The notes below the pieces were generated by a model. That model ran no database searches. It was given only the letters and a program-made list of their open reading frames with translations, and was not told the origin of the DNA. A program made the position numbers and the translations under genes. Of a stretch of DNA of 64,000 nt, positions 1-8,700 are shown piece after piece (positions within the stretch are counted from its first letter, which is position 1; each line of letters begins with the position of its first letter). Source of the DNA: Psychrosphaera aestuarii (GTDB lineage: Bacteria > Pseudomonadota > Gammaproteobacteria > Enterobacterales > Alteromonadaceae); contig NZ_CP072844.1 in assembly GCF_017948405.1 (NCBI RefSeq), positions 2,294,001-2,358,000 of the forward strand, given 5' to 3'.

Positions 1-594
1 ATTGCTATTGACGATCCTGAGACTATTTTCGTGATGTTGTCACAGATCCTATTCCACCCTCTAATTGCTGGTTGGTTATTAGCGGCGATTCTAGCGGCTA
101 TAATGAGTACGGTATCTTCTCAATTATTGGTATCATCAAGCTCATTAGTTGAAGATTGTTACCGTATATTTATCCATAAAACAGCAAGCGATAAGGAACT
201 GTTATTAGCCAGCAGGTTATGTGTGGTTATTGTTGCTGCCGTTGCTACGGGTGTTGCTTTTAATTCTAATAGCGGCGTACTTGATATAGTTTCTAGTGCT
301 TGGGCTGGATTTGGTGCTGCGTTTGGGCCGGTCGTGTTATTTGCATTGTTATGGAAACGCATGACAAACGAAGGCGCTATAGCGGGTGTTTTAGCTGGTG
401 CTATTACGGTTATTTTCTGGAAACACGCACCTGTTTTAGCTAACGGTGATGCGTTATCTACTCTGTTTTATGAGTTATTGCCAGGTTTTGTTGCGTCTTC
501 AGCGGCAATCTATGTTGTGAGTATCTTCTCTAAAGAGCCAAGTGAAAAAACCTTAGCGCAATTTGAAGAAACACAAACAATTATAAATTCTTAG
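1..594 (+). CDS. putP: Sodium/proline symporter PutP, C-terminal part (5' end outside window)
   Basis: The frame is open from base 1 and ends at a TAA at 592-594, so this is the last ~197 residues of a longer gene. The protein is an inner-membrane transporter of the sodium:solute symporter (SSS) family: hydrophobic helices alternate with short loops, and the stretch LFHPLIAGWLLAAILAAIMS followed by a Ser-rich SSQLLVSSSSL segment is characteristic of PutP, which couples Na+ entry to proline uptake. The short hydrophilic tail after the last helix also fits PutP. Its neighbours make biological sense: a MarR regulator follows 33 nt later and the proline biosynthesis pair proBA comes next, so proline import and synthesis sit together. 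Other SSS members are possible, but the match to PutP is close. Confidence 0.9.
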   Translation: MAIDDPETIFVMLSQILFHPLIAGWLLAAILAAIMSTVSSQLLVSSSSLVEDCYRIFIHKTASDKELLLASRLCVVIVAAVATGVAFNSNSGVLDIVSSAWAGFGAAFGPVVLFALLWKRMTNEGAIAGVLAGAITVIFWKHAPVLANGDALSTLFYELLPGFVASSAAIYVVSIFSKEPSEKTLAQFEETQTIINS

Positions 595-627
595 TTTAGT
601 AATTTAACGATTTTAGGTGGAATAATT

Positions 628-1101
628 TTGGAAAAGTATGAAGAGTTACTAGTTGCAATTCGACGTGTAATTCGCGCAATCGATTTGCGCTCTAAGAAGC
701 TAAGTAAAGATGTGGGTATTACTGGCCCACAATTGCTCGTTCTACAAGAACTTGGAGCTGATCCGGGTATTACTGCAAAGCAAGTTTCAGATATAGTGAA
801 CCTTAGCCAAGCGACTGTCACTAGCATATTAGATAGGCTAGAAACTAAGTCTATGGTTGAGCGCGTACGAAGCGAGTCAGATAGACGACGTATTGCACTT
901 TACTTAACCGAACAAGGTAAAGAAACGTTAAAAAATGCGCCTCGTTCAATGGAAGATAGTTTTATTGAAAAGTTTAATACGTTGGAAGACTGGGAGCAGT
1001 CTTTGTTGTTATCGAGCGTACAACGCGTTGCAAATATGATGGACGCTAATGAATTAGACGCCGCACCAATTTTGAATATTGGTGATATTACGCCTAAATA
1101 A
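628..1101 (+). CDS. MarR-family transcriptional regulator
   Basis: A 157-residue protein with the winged-helix layout of the MarR family: an N-terminal helix (about 1-30), a helix-turn-helix around ITAKQVSDIVNLSQATVTSI (residues ~49-68), then the wing with the typical VERVRSESDRRRIALYLTEQG. MarR proteins are dimeric DNA-binding regulators, often ligand-responsive. The start is a TTG at 628 preceded by AGGTGG at 615-620 with a 7-nt spacer; no ATG is better placed. It lies 33 nt after putP and ends in its own terminator, so it may be cotranscribed with putP. What it senses cannot be told from sequence; MarR-type regulators sit near osmolyte genes (for example EctR near ectoine genes), so control of proline or osmolyte transport is a reasonable guess only. 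Confidence 0.88.
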   Translation: MEKYEELLVAIRRVIRAIDLRSKKLSKDVGITGPQLLVLQELGADPGITAKQVSDIVNLSQATVTSILDRLETKSMVERVRSESDRRRIALYLTEQGKETLKNAPRSMEDSFIEKFNTLEDWEQSLLLSSVQRVANMMDANELDAAPILNIGDITPK

Positions 1102-1121
1102 AAATAACTGATACGTACGGA

Positions 1122-1147
1122 AACCGGCTTAAATAGCCGGTTTTTTT
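1122..1147 (+). terminator. Rho-independent terminator after the MarR gene
   Basis: Inverted repeat AACCGGCT / AGCCGGTT with a short loop followed by a run of T. It closes the putP-marR transcription unit. Confidence 0.85.
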
Positions 1148-1283
1148 ATGCCTGGACGTCAACTATAAATAGAACTAATAACAGAGATAAGTAACTTGAA
1201 TATTATTTCGTACAGTAATAATTAGACTTCTAAGTATTAGTCTGTATACTTTACAACCTGATTCGAGTAATAGGATATAAGTA

Positions 1284-2393
1284 ATGAATACAAACTCTTG
1301 GAATGACTGGAACCGAATCGTCTTGAAAGTCGGAAGTGCGTTAATTGCCCCTAGTGGCAATGGCTGTAGCGCTCACCAATTATTTCCAATCGCCCAGTTT
1401 ATTATTGAATGTAAAAAACAGGGTAAACAAGTCGTGCTGGTTTCTTCTGGTTCAGTTGCTGCAGGTCGTCACGTTTTTTCTAGTCCTGAGCACCCTTCTC
1501 TAGCATTGAAAAAAGCCATGGCTGCCGCTGGGCAAGCTGAAATGGTAGCAACTTGGGATCGCTTATTTGATTTTCCAACTTCACAAATACTATTAACACA
1601 TGGTGATTTGCGCGATCAGGAACGTTATCAGAGTATTAGAGATACATTAATCACCTCTCTAGAACATGGCGTAATGCCCATTGTTAATGAAAATGACACG
1701 ATAACCACCGATGGCTTAAAGGTGGGTGATAACGATAATTTATCGGCCATGGTGGCCGCAGCAGCTGGTGCTGATGCATTGATAATGTGTTCTGACATTA
1801 ATGGTTTATATAATAAAAACCCGAACCTTCATGACGACGCGGAATTACTTAGTGTTGTAAGTGAAATAACAGATGAAGTGAAGAAAATGGCCGGTGGAGC
1901 TATTAGTTCAATGGGCACCGGTGGTATGTTGACAAAACTACAAGCGGCAGAAAAAGCGACTGCGCATGGAATTACTACTTTTATAGTTAATGGTTTTGAA
2001 GCAGAAACGTTTTCGAAGCTAGTAAGAGGCGACAACCCAGGCACTGTGTTTACGCCATATAAAAATCCAATGCAAGACGATTTACATTGGTTGACTCACA
2101 CTACTAGAGCGCAGGGTGAAATTATCGTTGATAACGATGGTGCAATATGTGTATTAGACGACGATAAAACGCTTTCTAGTGACCAATTAGTTGATGTTAA
2201 GGGCAACTTTAACATTGGAGATACGGTGTTAGTTAAGACTGAAAATGGTCACCGCGTAGCAAAAGGTGTTGCAAATTATAGTAGCTGTTTGATGGCCTAT
2301 ATTTCTGATAAACAGGCTCCAGAAGAGTCTTCTTTTCCTACTATTGACTCACTTATTGAAGATACAAATATTGCCGTATTAAAGGAGGCCTAA
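1284..2393 (+). CDS. proB: Glutamate 5-kinase (ProB)
   Basis: Catalyses the first step of proline biosynthesis, ATP-dependent phosphorylation of L-glutamate to gamma-glutamyl phosphate, in the cytoplasm. The N-terminal amino-acid kinase domain (about 10-260) has VLKVGSALI at the nucleotide site, LVSSGSVAAG, NENDTIT and VGDNDNLSA for substrate binding, and the GTGGMLTKLQAA segment that forms the proline feedback site. A C-terminal PUA domain (about 280-360) is present, as in E. coli ProB; 369 residues is the usual length. The start follows a weak GGATAT upstream sequence. The stop overlaps the proA start by one base (TAATG), and AAGGAGG lies inside the last proB codons, so translation is coupled. 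I see no fused domain or missing active-site residue. Confidence 0.97.
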   Translation: MNTNSWNDWNRIVLKVGSALIAPSGNGCSAHQLFPIAQFIIECKKQGKQVVLVSSGSVAAGRHVFSSPEHPSLALKKAMAAAGQAEMVATWDRLFDFPTSQILLTHGDLRDQERYQSIRDTLITSLEHGVMPIVNENDTITTDGLKVGDNDNLSAMVAAAAGADALIMCSDINGLYNKNPNLHDDAELLSVVSEITDEVKKMAGGAISSMGTGGMLTKLQAAEKATAHGITTFIVNGFEAETFSKLVRGDNPGTVFTPYKNPMQDDLHWLTHTTRAQGEIIVDNDGAICVLDDDKTLSSDQLVDVKGNFNIGDTVLVKTENGHRVAKGVANYSSCLMAYISDKQAPEESSFPTIDSLIEDTNIAVLKEA

Positions 2394-3640
2394 TGAGCTA
2401 TATCGAAACGATTTCAAAAGCAGCTAAGTCTGCATCTAAAAAGTTAGCTATTTTATCGGAACAAGACAAAAACGAAGTTTTGTTGTCTATGGCAAAAAAT
2501 ATTAAGAGTGCTGAAGCTGACATATTAAAAGCGAACGAATTGGATTTAAAACAAGCGGAAGAAATGTCCCTAGAGGCCTCGTTTGTTGATCGCTTAACAT
2601 TAAATGTTGAACGCATTGATGACATGGTCAATGGAATCAAAGAAATTGCTGAACTTGACGATCCAATTGGCAACCGCAAAAAGGTTACCACTCGTCCAAA
2701 CGGACTAGAGATCGAAAAAATGCGCATTCCGCTTGGTGTTATATGTATGATTTATGAATCTCGTCCGAATGTGACGGCTGATGCCGGCGCGCTTTGCTTT
2801 AAGTCTGGTAATGGCGTAATTTTACGAGGTGGTAAAGAAGCATTACATTCTAGCTTGGCAATTGCGGCTGCGATGCACAAAGCGCTAGAAGAACATAACT
2901 TGCCAAAAGAATTAGTTTCTGTGATCGATAATCCGGCGCGCGAGTTAGTGCTAGAGCTTATTTCTCAAGTTGATAGCATCGACCTAGTAATCCCTCGCGG
3001 TGGTGAAGGGCTGATTAAGTTTGTGAGTGATAACAGTAAAATCCCAGTCATCCAGCATTTTAAAGGTGTTTGTCATTTATATGTAGATAAAGAGGCTGAC
3101 TTTGAAAAAGCACTTCGTATTTTAGAGAATGGTAAAACACAGCGCACTGGTGTTTGTAATGCACTTGAAGGCTTATTGGTTCACAGTGATATTGCAGCCG
3201 ACTTTTTACCGATTGCTGCAAAAATGTTGCAAGATAAAGGTGTTAAAGTGAATGCCTGTCAACGTTCACACGGGTTTTTCCTGAGCCCTCGTCTACTGCC
3301 TTATGAAGATTTTGGTCAAGAATACCTAAGTTTAGAAATTGCTGTACGCACTGTAGATGACTTTAAGCAAGCGTTAGAGCACATTGATCAATTTGGTAGC
3401 CATCACACAGAAGTTATTTGTACCGAAAACAAAGCAACTGCTGAGCTTTTCCAGCTAGCTGTAGACGCTTCTGTTGTTATGGTAAATGCGAGCTCTCGCT
3501 TTTCTGATGGCTCGCAGTTAGGCCTAGGTGCAGAGATTGGAATTGCTACAACTAAGCTTCATGCTTATGGTCCTATGGGTTTAGAGTCGCTTACTGCAGA
3601 GAAGTTTGTTGTAAGTGGTGAAGGTCAAGTTCGCGCTTAA
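2393..3640 (+). CDS. proA: Gamma-glutamyl phosphate reductase (ProA)
   Basis: Second enzyme of proline synthesis: NADPH-dependent reduction of gamma-glutamyl phosphate to glutamate-5-semialdehyde, which cyclises to P5C. It is a 415-residue aldehyde-dehydrogenase-superfamily protein, the family's normal length. Visible landmarks are IPLGVICMIYESRPNVTADA, the SGNGVILRGGKEA loop, and the catalytic cysteine in TQRTGVCNALEGLLV. It starts one base before the proB stop codon ends, with a strong Shine-Dalgarno inside proB, so proB and proA form one operon ended by the terminator at 3734-3764. The final enzyme, proC, is not in the window. Confidence 0.97.
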   Translation: MSYIETISKAAKSASKKLAILSEQDKNEVLLSMAKNIKSAEADILKANELDLKQAEEMSLEASFVDRLTLNVERIDDMVNGIKEIAELDDPIGNRKKVTTRPNGLEIEKMRIPLGVICMIYESRPNVTADAGALCFKSGNGVILRGGKEALHSSLAIAAAMHKALEEHNLPKELVSVIDNPARELVLELISQVDSIDLVIPRGGEGLIKFVSDNSKIPVIQHFKGVCHLYVDKEADFEKALRILENGKTQRTGVCNALEGLLVHSDIAADFLPIAAKMLQDKGVKVNACQRSHGFFLSPRLLPYEDFGQEYLSLEIAVRTVDDFKQALEHIDQFGSHHTEVICTENKATAELFQLAVDASVVMVNASSRFSDGSQLGLGAEIGIATTKLHAYGPMGLESLTAEKFVVSGEGQVRA

Positions 3641-3733
3641 TTTTCATATTAATAAAGAGTGTTTCTTAAGTAATTGCGCCAAAAGCGGCGCTTTCTAAAC
3701 CTTAATTTATAAGTTTATTTATCCTCCATTTTT

Positions 3734-3764
3734 AAGCCCTTTTACAAAAAAGGGCTTTTTTTTT
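3734..3764 (+). terminator. Terminator after proBA
   Basis: AAGCCCTTTT pairs with AAAAGGGCTT across a short loop and is followed by a run of eight or more T. A clear intrinsic terminator ending the proBA operon. Confidence 0.9.
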
Positions 3765-3846
3765 ATTTGATTCACTGTTTTTTAAGCAAATTCTTGAGTG
3801 TCGTCTACACTTTCATTGTAAATTAACAACAATGAGACAGGGTACT

Positions 3847-5031
3847 ATGAAAAAAGTATTGCAACTTGGTTTTCCAATCGGGCTTATCGCCTTATCGACT
3901 GCCAGCTTTACCGCTAACGCAGATATACGCTTTAATGGGTTCGCTTCGATAGTTGCTGGTCAAACGCTTAGTGATAACGAAACTTATCTGGGTTATGACA
4001 ACGACTTATCGTTCAAAAATGAATCTTTATTTGCGCTACAAGCTGTAGCGGATTTAGGCGAAGGGTTATCAGCAACAGCGCAAATAGTGTCACAAGGAAG
4101 CGATAACTTTAACACCGAATTTGCCTGGGCCTACATTTCTTACGAAGCGAGTGATTACACTACAGTTCGCGCAGGTCGTTTAAGAATACCGTTTTATTTG
4201 TATTCTGATTATCTAGATGTTGGTTATGCATACCCATGGGTAAGACCGGCTAATGCTATGTACAATTTACCATTTAATAATTATGACGGGGTCAGCGTCG
4301 TTCATAATAAACTCGTTGGTGACTGGGACTTTTCATTTAACTTCTTATACGGTGAACTTTCAGATACCTTCTTTGAGGATACAACTCCAACAGACGGCTC
4401 GTTGAATAATATTTTCGGGTTAGCTACTAGTTTTACAAAAAACTGGTTTAGTGGTTATTTTACTTTCATTCAAGGTGAAGTGGATATCCCAGTTGCCGGA
4501 ATAGAGTCTTTTGCTTCGTTGGCTCAAGCGTTAGGTGCATCACAGTCAGCTGCTGATGAACTTAGGATCAATGGGGACACAGGTACCTTTATAGGTGCTG
4601 GCTTTAATATTGATTATGAGAAATGGTCAATAATTGGTGAGTACTCGCAAAACGGTACGGATAACTCGATACTTCAAGAAGATGACAAAGGTGGTTACAT
4701 TAGCTTTGGTTACCGTGTTTCTGATTCAACCATGCCTTACCTGTTACTCGAAACCTTTGAAACTAGCGCTAACTCTAGTATTGCGGCGGGCTTACCAAAC
4801 GTTACAATTCCGGCTTTAGGAACTGCCTTTGATGGCGCACCTTTACGTGCAGCTGCTCAAAGTGTTATTAACCAAACTAACAGAAATGAATATACATCTA
4901 CCTCTGTTGGTGTTCGCTACAACTTCCATCCAAGCGCTGCATTTAAAGTCCAGTACACTATGACTGATAATGATTACAACGATGCATGGGATGCAGATAC
5001 TATTGCGTTTGCTGTAGACGTTGTATTTTAA
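3847..5031 (+). CDS. Outer-membrane porin-like beta-barrel protein
   Basis: A 394-residue secreted protein. I choose the ATG at 3847 because MKKVLQLGFPIGLIALSTAS then gives a classical Sec signal peptide, cleaved after TANA (residue ~25); an upstream ATG at 3832 would only add five residues. The mature chain is rich in alternating beta strands with aromatic girdle residues (RFNGFASIVAG, YTTVRAGRLRIPFYLYS) and ends in phenylalanine (AVDVVF), the signature recognised by the BAM machinery. It resembles uncharacterised marine porins whose closest named relatives are OprO/OprP-like; I cannot assign a substrate. The next gene, 11 nt downstream with AAAGGAGG between them, is a PstS-like periplasmic protein, so the pair probably act together, plausibly on phosphate or another oxyanion. 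Confidence 0.8.
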   Translation: MKKVLQLGFPIGLIALSTASFTANADIRFNGFASIVAGQTLSDNETYLGYDNDLSFKNESLFALQAVADLGEGLSATAQIVSQGSDNFNTEFAWAYISYEASDYTTVRAGRLRIPFYLYSDYLDVGYAYPWVRPANAMYNLPFNNYDGVSVVHNKLVGDWDFSFNFLYGELSDTFFEDTTPTDGSLNNIFGLATSFTKNWFSGYFTFIQGEVDIPVAGIESFASLAQALGASQSAADELRINGDTGTFIGAGFNIDYEKWSIIGEYSQNGTDNSILQEDDKGGYISFGYRVSDSTMPYLLLETFETSANSSIAAGLPNVTIPALGTAFDGAPLRAAAQSVINQTNRNEYTSTSVGVRYNFHPSAAFKVQYTMTDNDYNDAWDADTIAFAVDVVF

Positions 5032-5042
5032 AGGAGGAAGGC

Positions 5043-5447
5043 ATGAAAAAAATTACTGTAGCTCTTATAGCAACATTATTTAGCTTTCAAACCTTGGCGG
5101 TTAATATTGTCGTTCACCCGTCAAATACAGATGCACTTGATAAGGCTTCCATATCACGTATCTTTTTAGGAAAAGCTAAGTCATTTCCTGGCGGTGGCGC
5201 AGCAACGCCCGTTGATCAGGCCGAAGGTGCAGCGGTAACAGACGAATTTAACGATAAAGTGTTAAGTCGTTCGGCCAGTCAGCTCAAGGCCTACTGGTCA
5301 AAGCTTGTATTTACTGGAAAAGGCACACCACCTAAAAAGTTAGATAGTGATGCAGCTGTAATTGACATGGTTTCTAAAAACCCTGACATGATCGGTTATA
5401 TTCAAGGTGATGGCGGCGGTGCGGTCAAAGTGGTCGCTAGCTTTTAA
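5043..5447 (+). CDS. Small PstS-like periplasmic phosphate-binding-family protein
   Basis: 134 residues with a Sec signal peptide (MKKITVALIATLFSFQTLA, cleavage near residue 19). The mature part resembles one lobe of phosphate ABC-transporter binding proteins: NIVVHPSNTDALDKASISRI, the FLGKAKSFPGGG loop, and the ending IGYIQGDG. At about 115 mature residues it is less than half of a full PstS and carries no transporter partner here, so it is unlikely to feed an ABC permease directly. Such stand-alone short versions are common in marine gammaproteobacteria next to porin genes. It starts 11 nt after the porin behind a perfect AAGGAGG, so the two are an operon. Role in phosphate sensing or capture is inferred from family only. 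Confidence 0.78.
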   Translation: MKKITVALIATLFSFQTLAVNIVVHPSNTDALDKASISRIFLGKAKSFPGGGAATPVDQAEGAAVTDEFNDKVLSRSASQLKAYWSKLVFTGKGTPPKKLDSDAAVIDMVSKNPDMIGYIQGDGGGAVKVVASF

Positions 5448-5773
5448 TTAATTTAGTTAACATAATACTTAAACGGATCATTAAACACGGATGTTTACCT
5501 TTCCCTTTCGAAAATCCTACTCTTCTCGGTTGTAATTTTAATTCAAATCCGTTTATTTCCTTCCTGCACTTCTTGTTCTTTGTCATTGTTATTTAGTTTT
5601 GTAGCTAACTTATAGTTGTAAATTTACCGTCTTGAAATGCTTATACATTAATCAAATTTTAATCATTTTTTTTATCCTGTACCTATACCTGTACCGTTAA
5701 AAAAACGGTAACATTGCGGCGGTAAAATTAACCTTTACAACAATAATTCCGCCTCCAATCAGGAAATAATAAG
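5448..5773. other. 326-nt intergenic region before the nuclease gene, with repeat and hairpin elements
   Basis: No gene or tRNA is visible. Two structured elements lie near the nuclease start. An octamer, CCTGTACC, is directly repeated at 5676-5683 and 5688-5695 (12-bp period). The second copy runs into an inverted repeat, TACCGTT / AACGGTA (5692-5698 and 5704-5710), with an all-A loop and no following T run, so it is not a terminator. These are candidate operator sites for the nuclease promoter. I found no terminator for the porin operon and no convincing Pho box. Confidence 0.5.
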
Positions 5774-8700
5774 ATGAAATACCTAAGTTTAACGGTGTTC
5801 GCATGCTTGGTCTCAGCTACTACGCAAGCAAGCGATATAACTTCACCTTGCTTTAATTGTCCAGATTTAGATAAGGTTGCCGACGCGTCAACCTATGTAG
5901 ATAGTGACTATTATCGTGATGTGATTAATGCAATTAATAGTGGTCAAAGTCAGCAAGAGATAAAATCTTTACTGTCGACAGCAATTAGTTTGAACCACAA
6001 GCAGTTAACCTACTCTGAAGTATGGAGTGCATTAACCAAAACGGATGAAGATCCATCCAATCCGGATAATGTGATGTTGCTTTATAAAGGCATATCGATT
6101 CCCAAATTTTCAAACGGGAGCGGTTCTCAAAGCACCAATCCTGATAATTGGAATAGAGAACATGTTTGGGCCAAGAGTCATGGCTTTCCATCCTCCTCTC
6201 TAGAAGCTTATACCGATATACACCATCTTCGCCCCTCTGACATCTCAATAAATTCCTCCCGCAGTAACCTCGATTTTGACAACAGTGACAACCCTCTTAG
6301 TGAAGCCCCTTCTAACCGATACGATAGTGACTCTTTTGAACCGCGTGATGCCGTTAAAGGTGATGTTGCACGTATGGTGCTATACATGGATACACGTTAT
6401 GAAGGGTTTGACTCAACACCAAATCTTACTGTTGTAAACGAAATTACAAGTTCAGGTGAGCCTTTACTTGGAAAGCTGTGTCGCTTATTAGAGTGGCATG
6501 AAGCGGATCCTGTTGACTCGTTTGAAACAAACCGAAACAACACTATTTATGAATATCAAGGCAACCGTAATCCTTTTGTCGACCATCCAGAATGGGTAGA
6601 GTCTGTATTCCCAAAAGCAGATTGTGCGAATGAACCAACGGACCCAACTGACCCGACAGAACCTACAGATCCAACGGACCCGACGGATCCAACTGATCCG
6701 ACCGATCCAGAAACACCAACAACACCTGTTTCTGCACCGTTAATTATTTCAGCAGCCTACGACGGTCCTTTAACTGGCGGTTTACCAAAAGGTGTTGAGC
6801 TTTTTGTTACGCAAGATATCGCTGATTTAAGCGTATGTGGCTTTGGTTCGGCGAATAATGGCGGTGGTTCAGATGGTCAAGAGTTTACATTCCCAGCTGA
6901 CAGCGCTAGCAAAGGCCAATACATTTACTTAGCATCTGAGTCTGCACAGTTTGAAGCTTTCATGGGTTTTGCACCAGACTACACGAGTAGTTCAGCGAAC
7001 GTAAACGGCGATGATGCATTAGAACTATTCTGCAACGGAGAAGTTGTTGACGTTCTTGGCGACATTAATACCGACGGTACTGGTCAAGACTGGGAGTACA
7101 TGGATGGCTGGGCAGCCCGTAAAGCTAACTCAGTTGTTAATGGTGGTGTTTATGACGCTTCTCAGTGGGTATTCAGCGGTAAAAACGCACTAGATGGCGC
7201 AACTAGCAATGCAACAGCAGACGTTGCAATTCCAGTTCAAGTGTTTACTCAAAGCCCTTCTCTACTAATTAGTGGTGTGATTGACGGGCCACTTACCGGT
7301 GGTGTGCCAAAAGCGATTGAAATCTATATTGCAACTGACATTGCAGACTTAGGTAACTGTGGCATTGGTTCTGCTAATAACGGTGGCGGTACAGACGGTG
7401 AAGAGTTTAGCTTCCCAACAGGAACTTCAGCTTCAGCTGGCAGCTTTATTTATGTTGCATCTGAATCGAATGGCTTTACTAACTTCTTTGGCTTTGCACC
7501 AGACTTCGTCAATGGTGTTGCATCAATTAATGGCGATGATGCGGTTGAACTTTTCTGTGACGGTGAAGTTATTGACGTTTTTGGCGATATTAATACTGAC
7601 GGTACCAATCAACCTTGGGAATACCTTGATGGTTGGGCTTATCGTGTAAACGGTGCAGTAGCAAACGAAGGCGTATTTAACGTAGCTAATTGGCTTTTCA
7701 GTGGCAAAAATGCACTAGATGGCAGCTCTGATAATGCAACAACAAGCTCACCTTTCCCGTTAGGTACTTTTTCTACTGAAGGCGAGCCTGAACCTGAACC
7801 AGATCTATTAGGTCAATGTTCAGACGAAGCGACGTTTATCAACGCTATTCAAGGTACTGGCTTTGAGTCGCCAATGTTGAATGAAACTAAAGTTATTGAA
7901 GGCGTTGTTACCGCTAGCCTTCCTGCTATTGGCGGTTTTTTTGTTCAAGAAGAAGTTGCAGACCAAGACATAGACTCATTATCTTCTGAAGGCATTTTTG
8001 TGTCTTATGAATTAGCTGATAACTTACCGGCAACCGGCGATGTAGTTCGCGTTTTAGGTAACGTAGTTGAAAGCTATGGTAAAACACAGTTAACAGCAAC
8101 AAAAGAAGCGTTAAACTGTGGTACTGATACGATAGCACCTGTTGTTGTAACCTTGCCATTTGTTAGCGCAGAGCAACAAGAGTCGTTAGAAGGTATGTTT
8201 GTGTCGTTTTCTCAAGACCTTACAGTGACTGATAACTACAACTTAGGTCGTTATGGTGAAGTAACCTTATCAAGTGAACGTTTATTTGTTCCGACTAACT
8301 TGTACCTGCCGGGTTCGGAAGAAGTTGCAAACTTAACGGCGCAAAATAAGCTCAATAAAATCTTACTTGATGATGCTGTTAATGGCTCAAATCCGGAGTT
8401 TATTAAATACCCTTCAGGTGGCTTGTCGGCTAACAATACATTACGTTCAGGCGATAAAGTTGCAGCATTAGAAGGCATAGTTGATTACAGCTTTGGTAAC
8501 TACCGTGTATTGCCAACTGCTGAGCCTACGTTTATTCAAGAAAATGCTCGTGAAGCAACACCAAACTTGGAAACCGGAAACTTACGTGTAGCAAGTTTTA
8601 ACGTATTAAATTACTTTAATGGCGATGGTTTTGGCGAAGGATTCCCGACGAGTCGTGGTGCAGATTCACTAGTAGAGTTTGAACGTCAGCGTAGCAAAAT

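Noticed and set aside
1222..1250. proBA promoter (TTAGAC, 17 nt, TATACT)
   Set aside because: The -10 is fair but the -35 matches only two consensus bases, so I do not list it as a feature.
3794..3824. Possible Pho box before the porin gene (GTGTCGT ... CTTTCAT)
   Set aside because: The half-sites match only partly and are 12 rather than 11 bp apart. It would have supported the phosphate hypothesis but does not meet the consensus.
6642..6720. DPT-coding repeats in the nuclease gene as a contingency repeat
   Set aside because: The repeats vary in codons and encode an ordinary interdomain linker; their number in multiples of three would not shift the frame.
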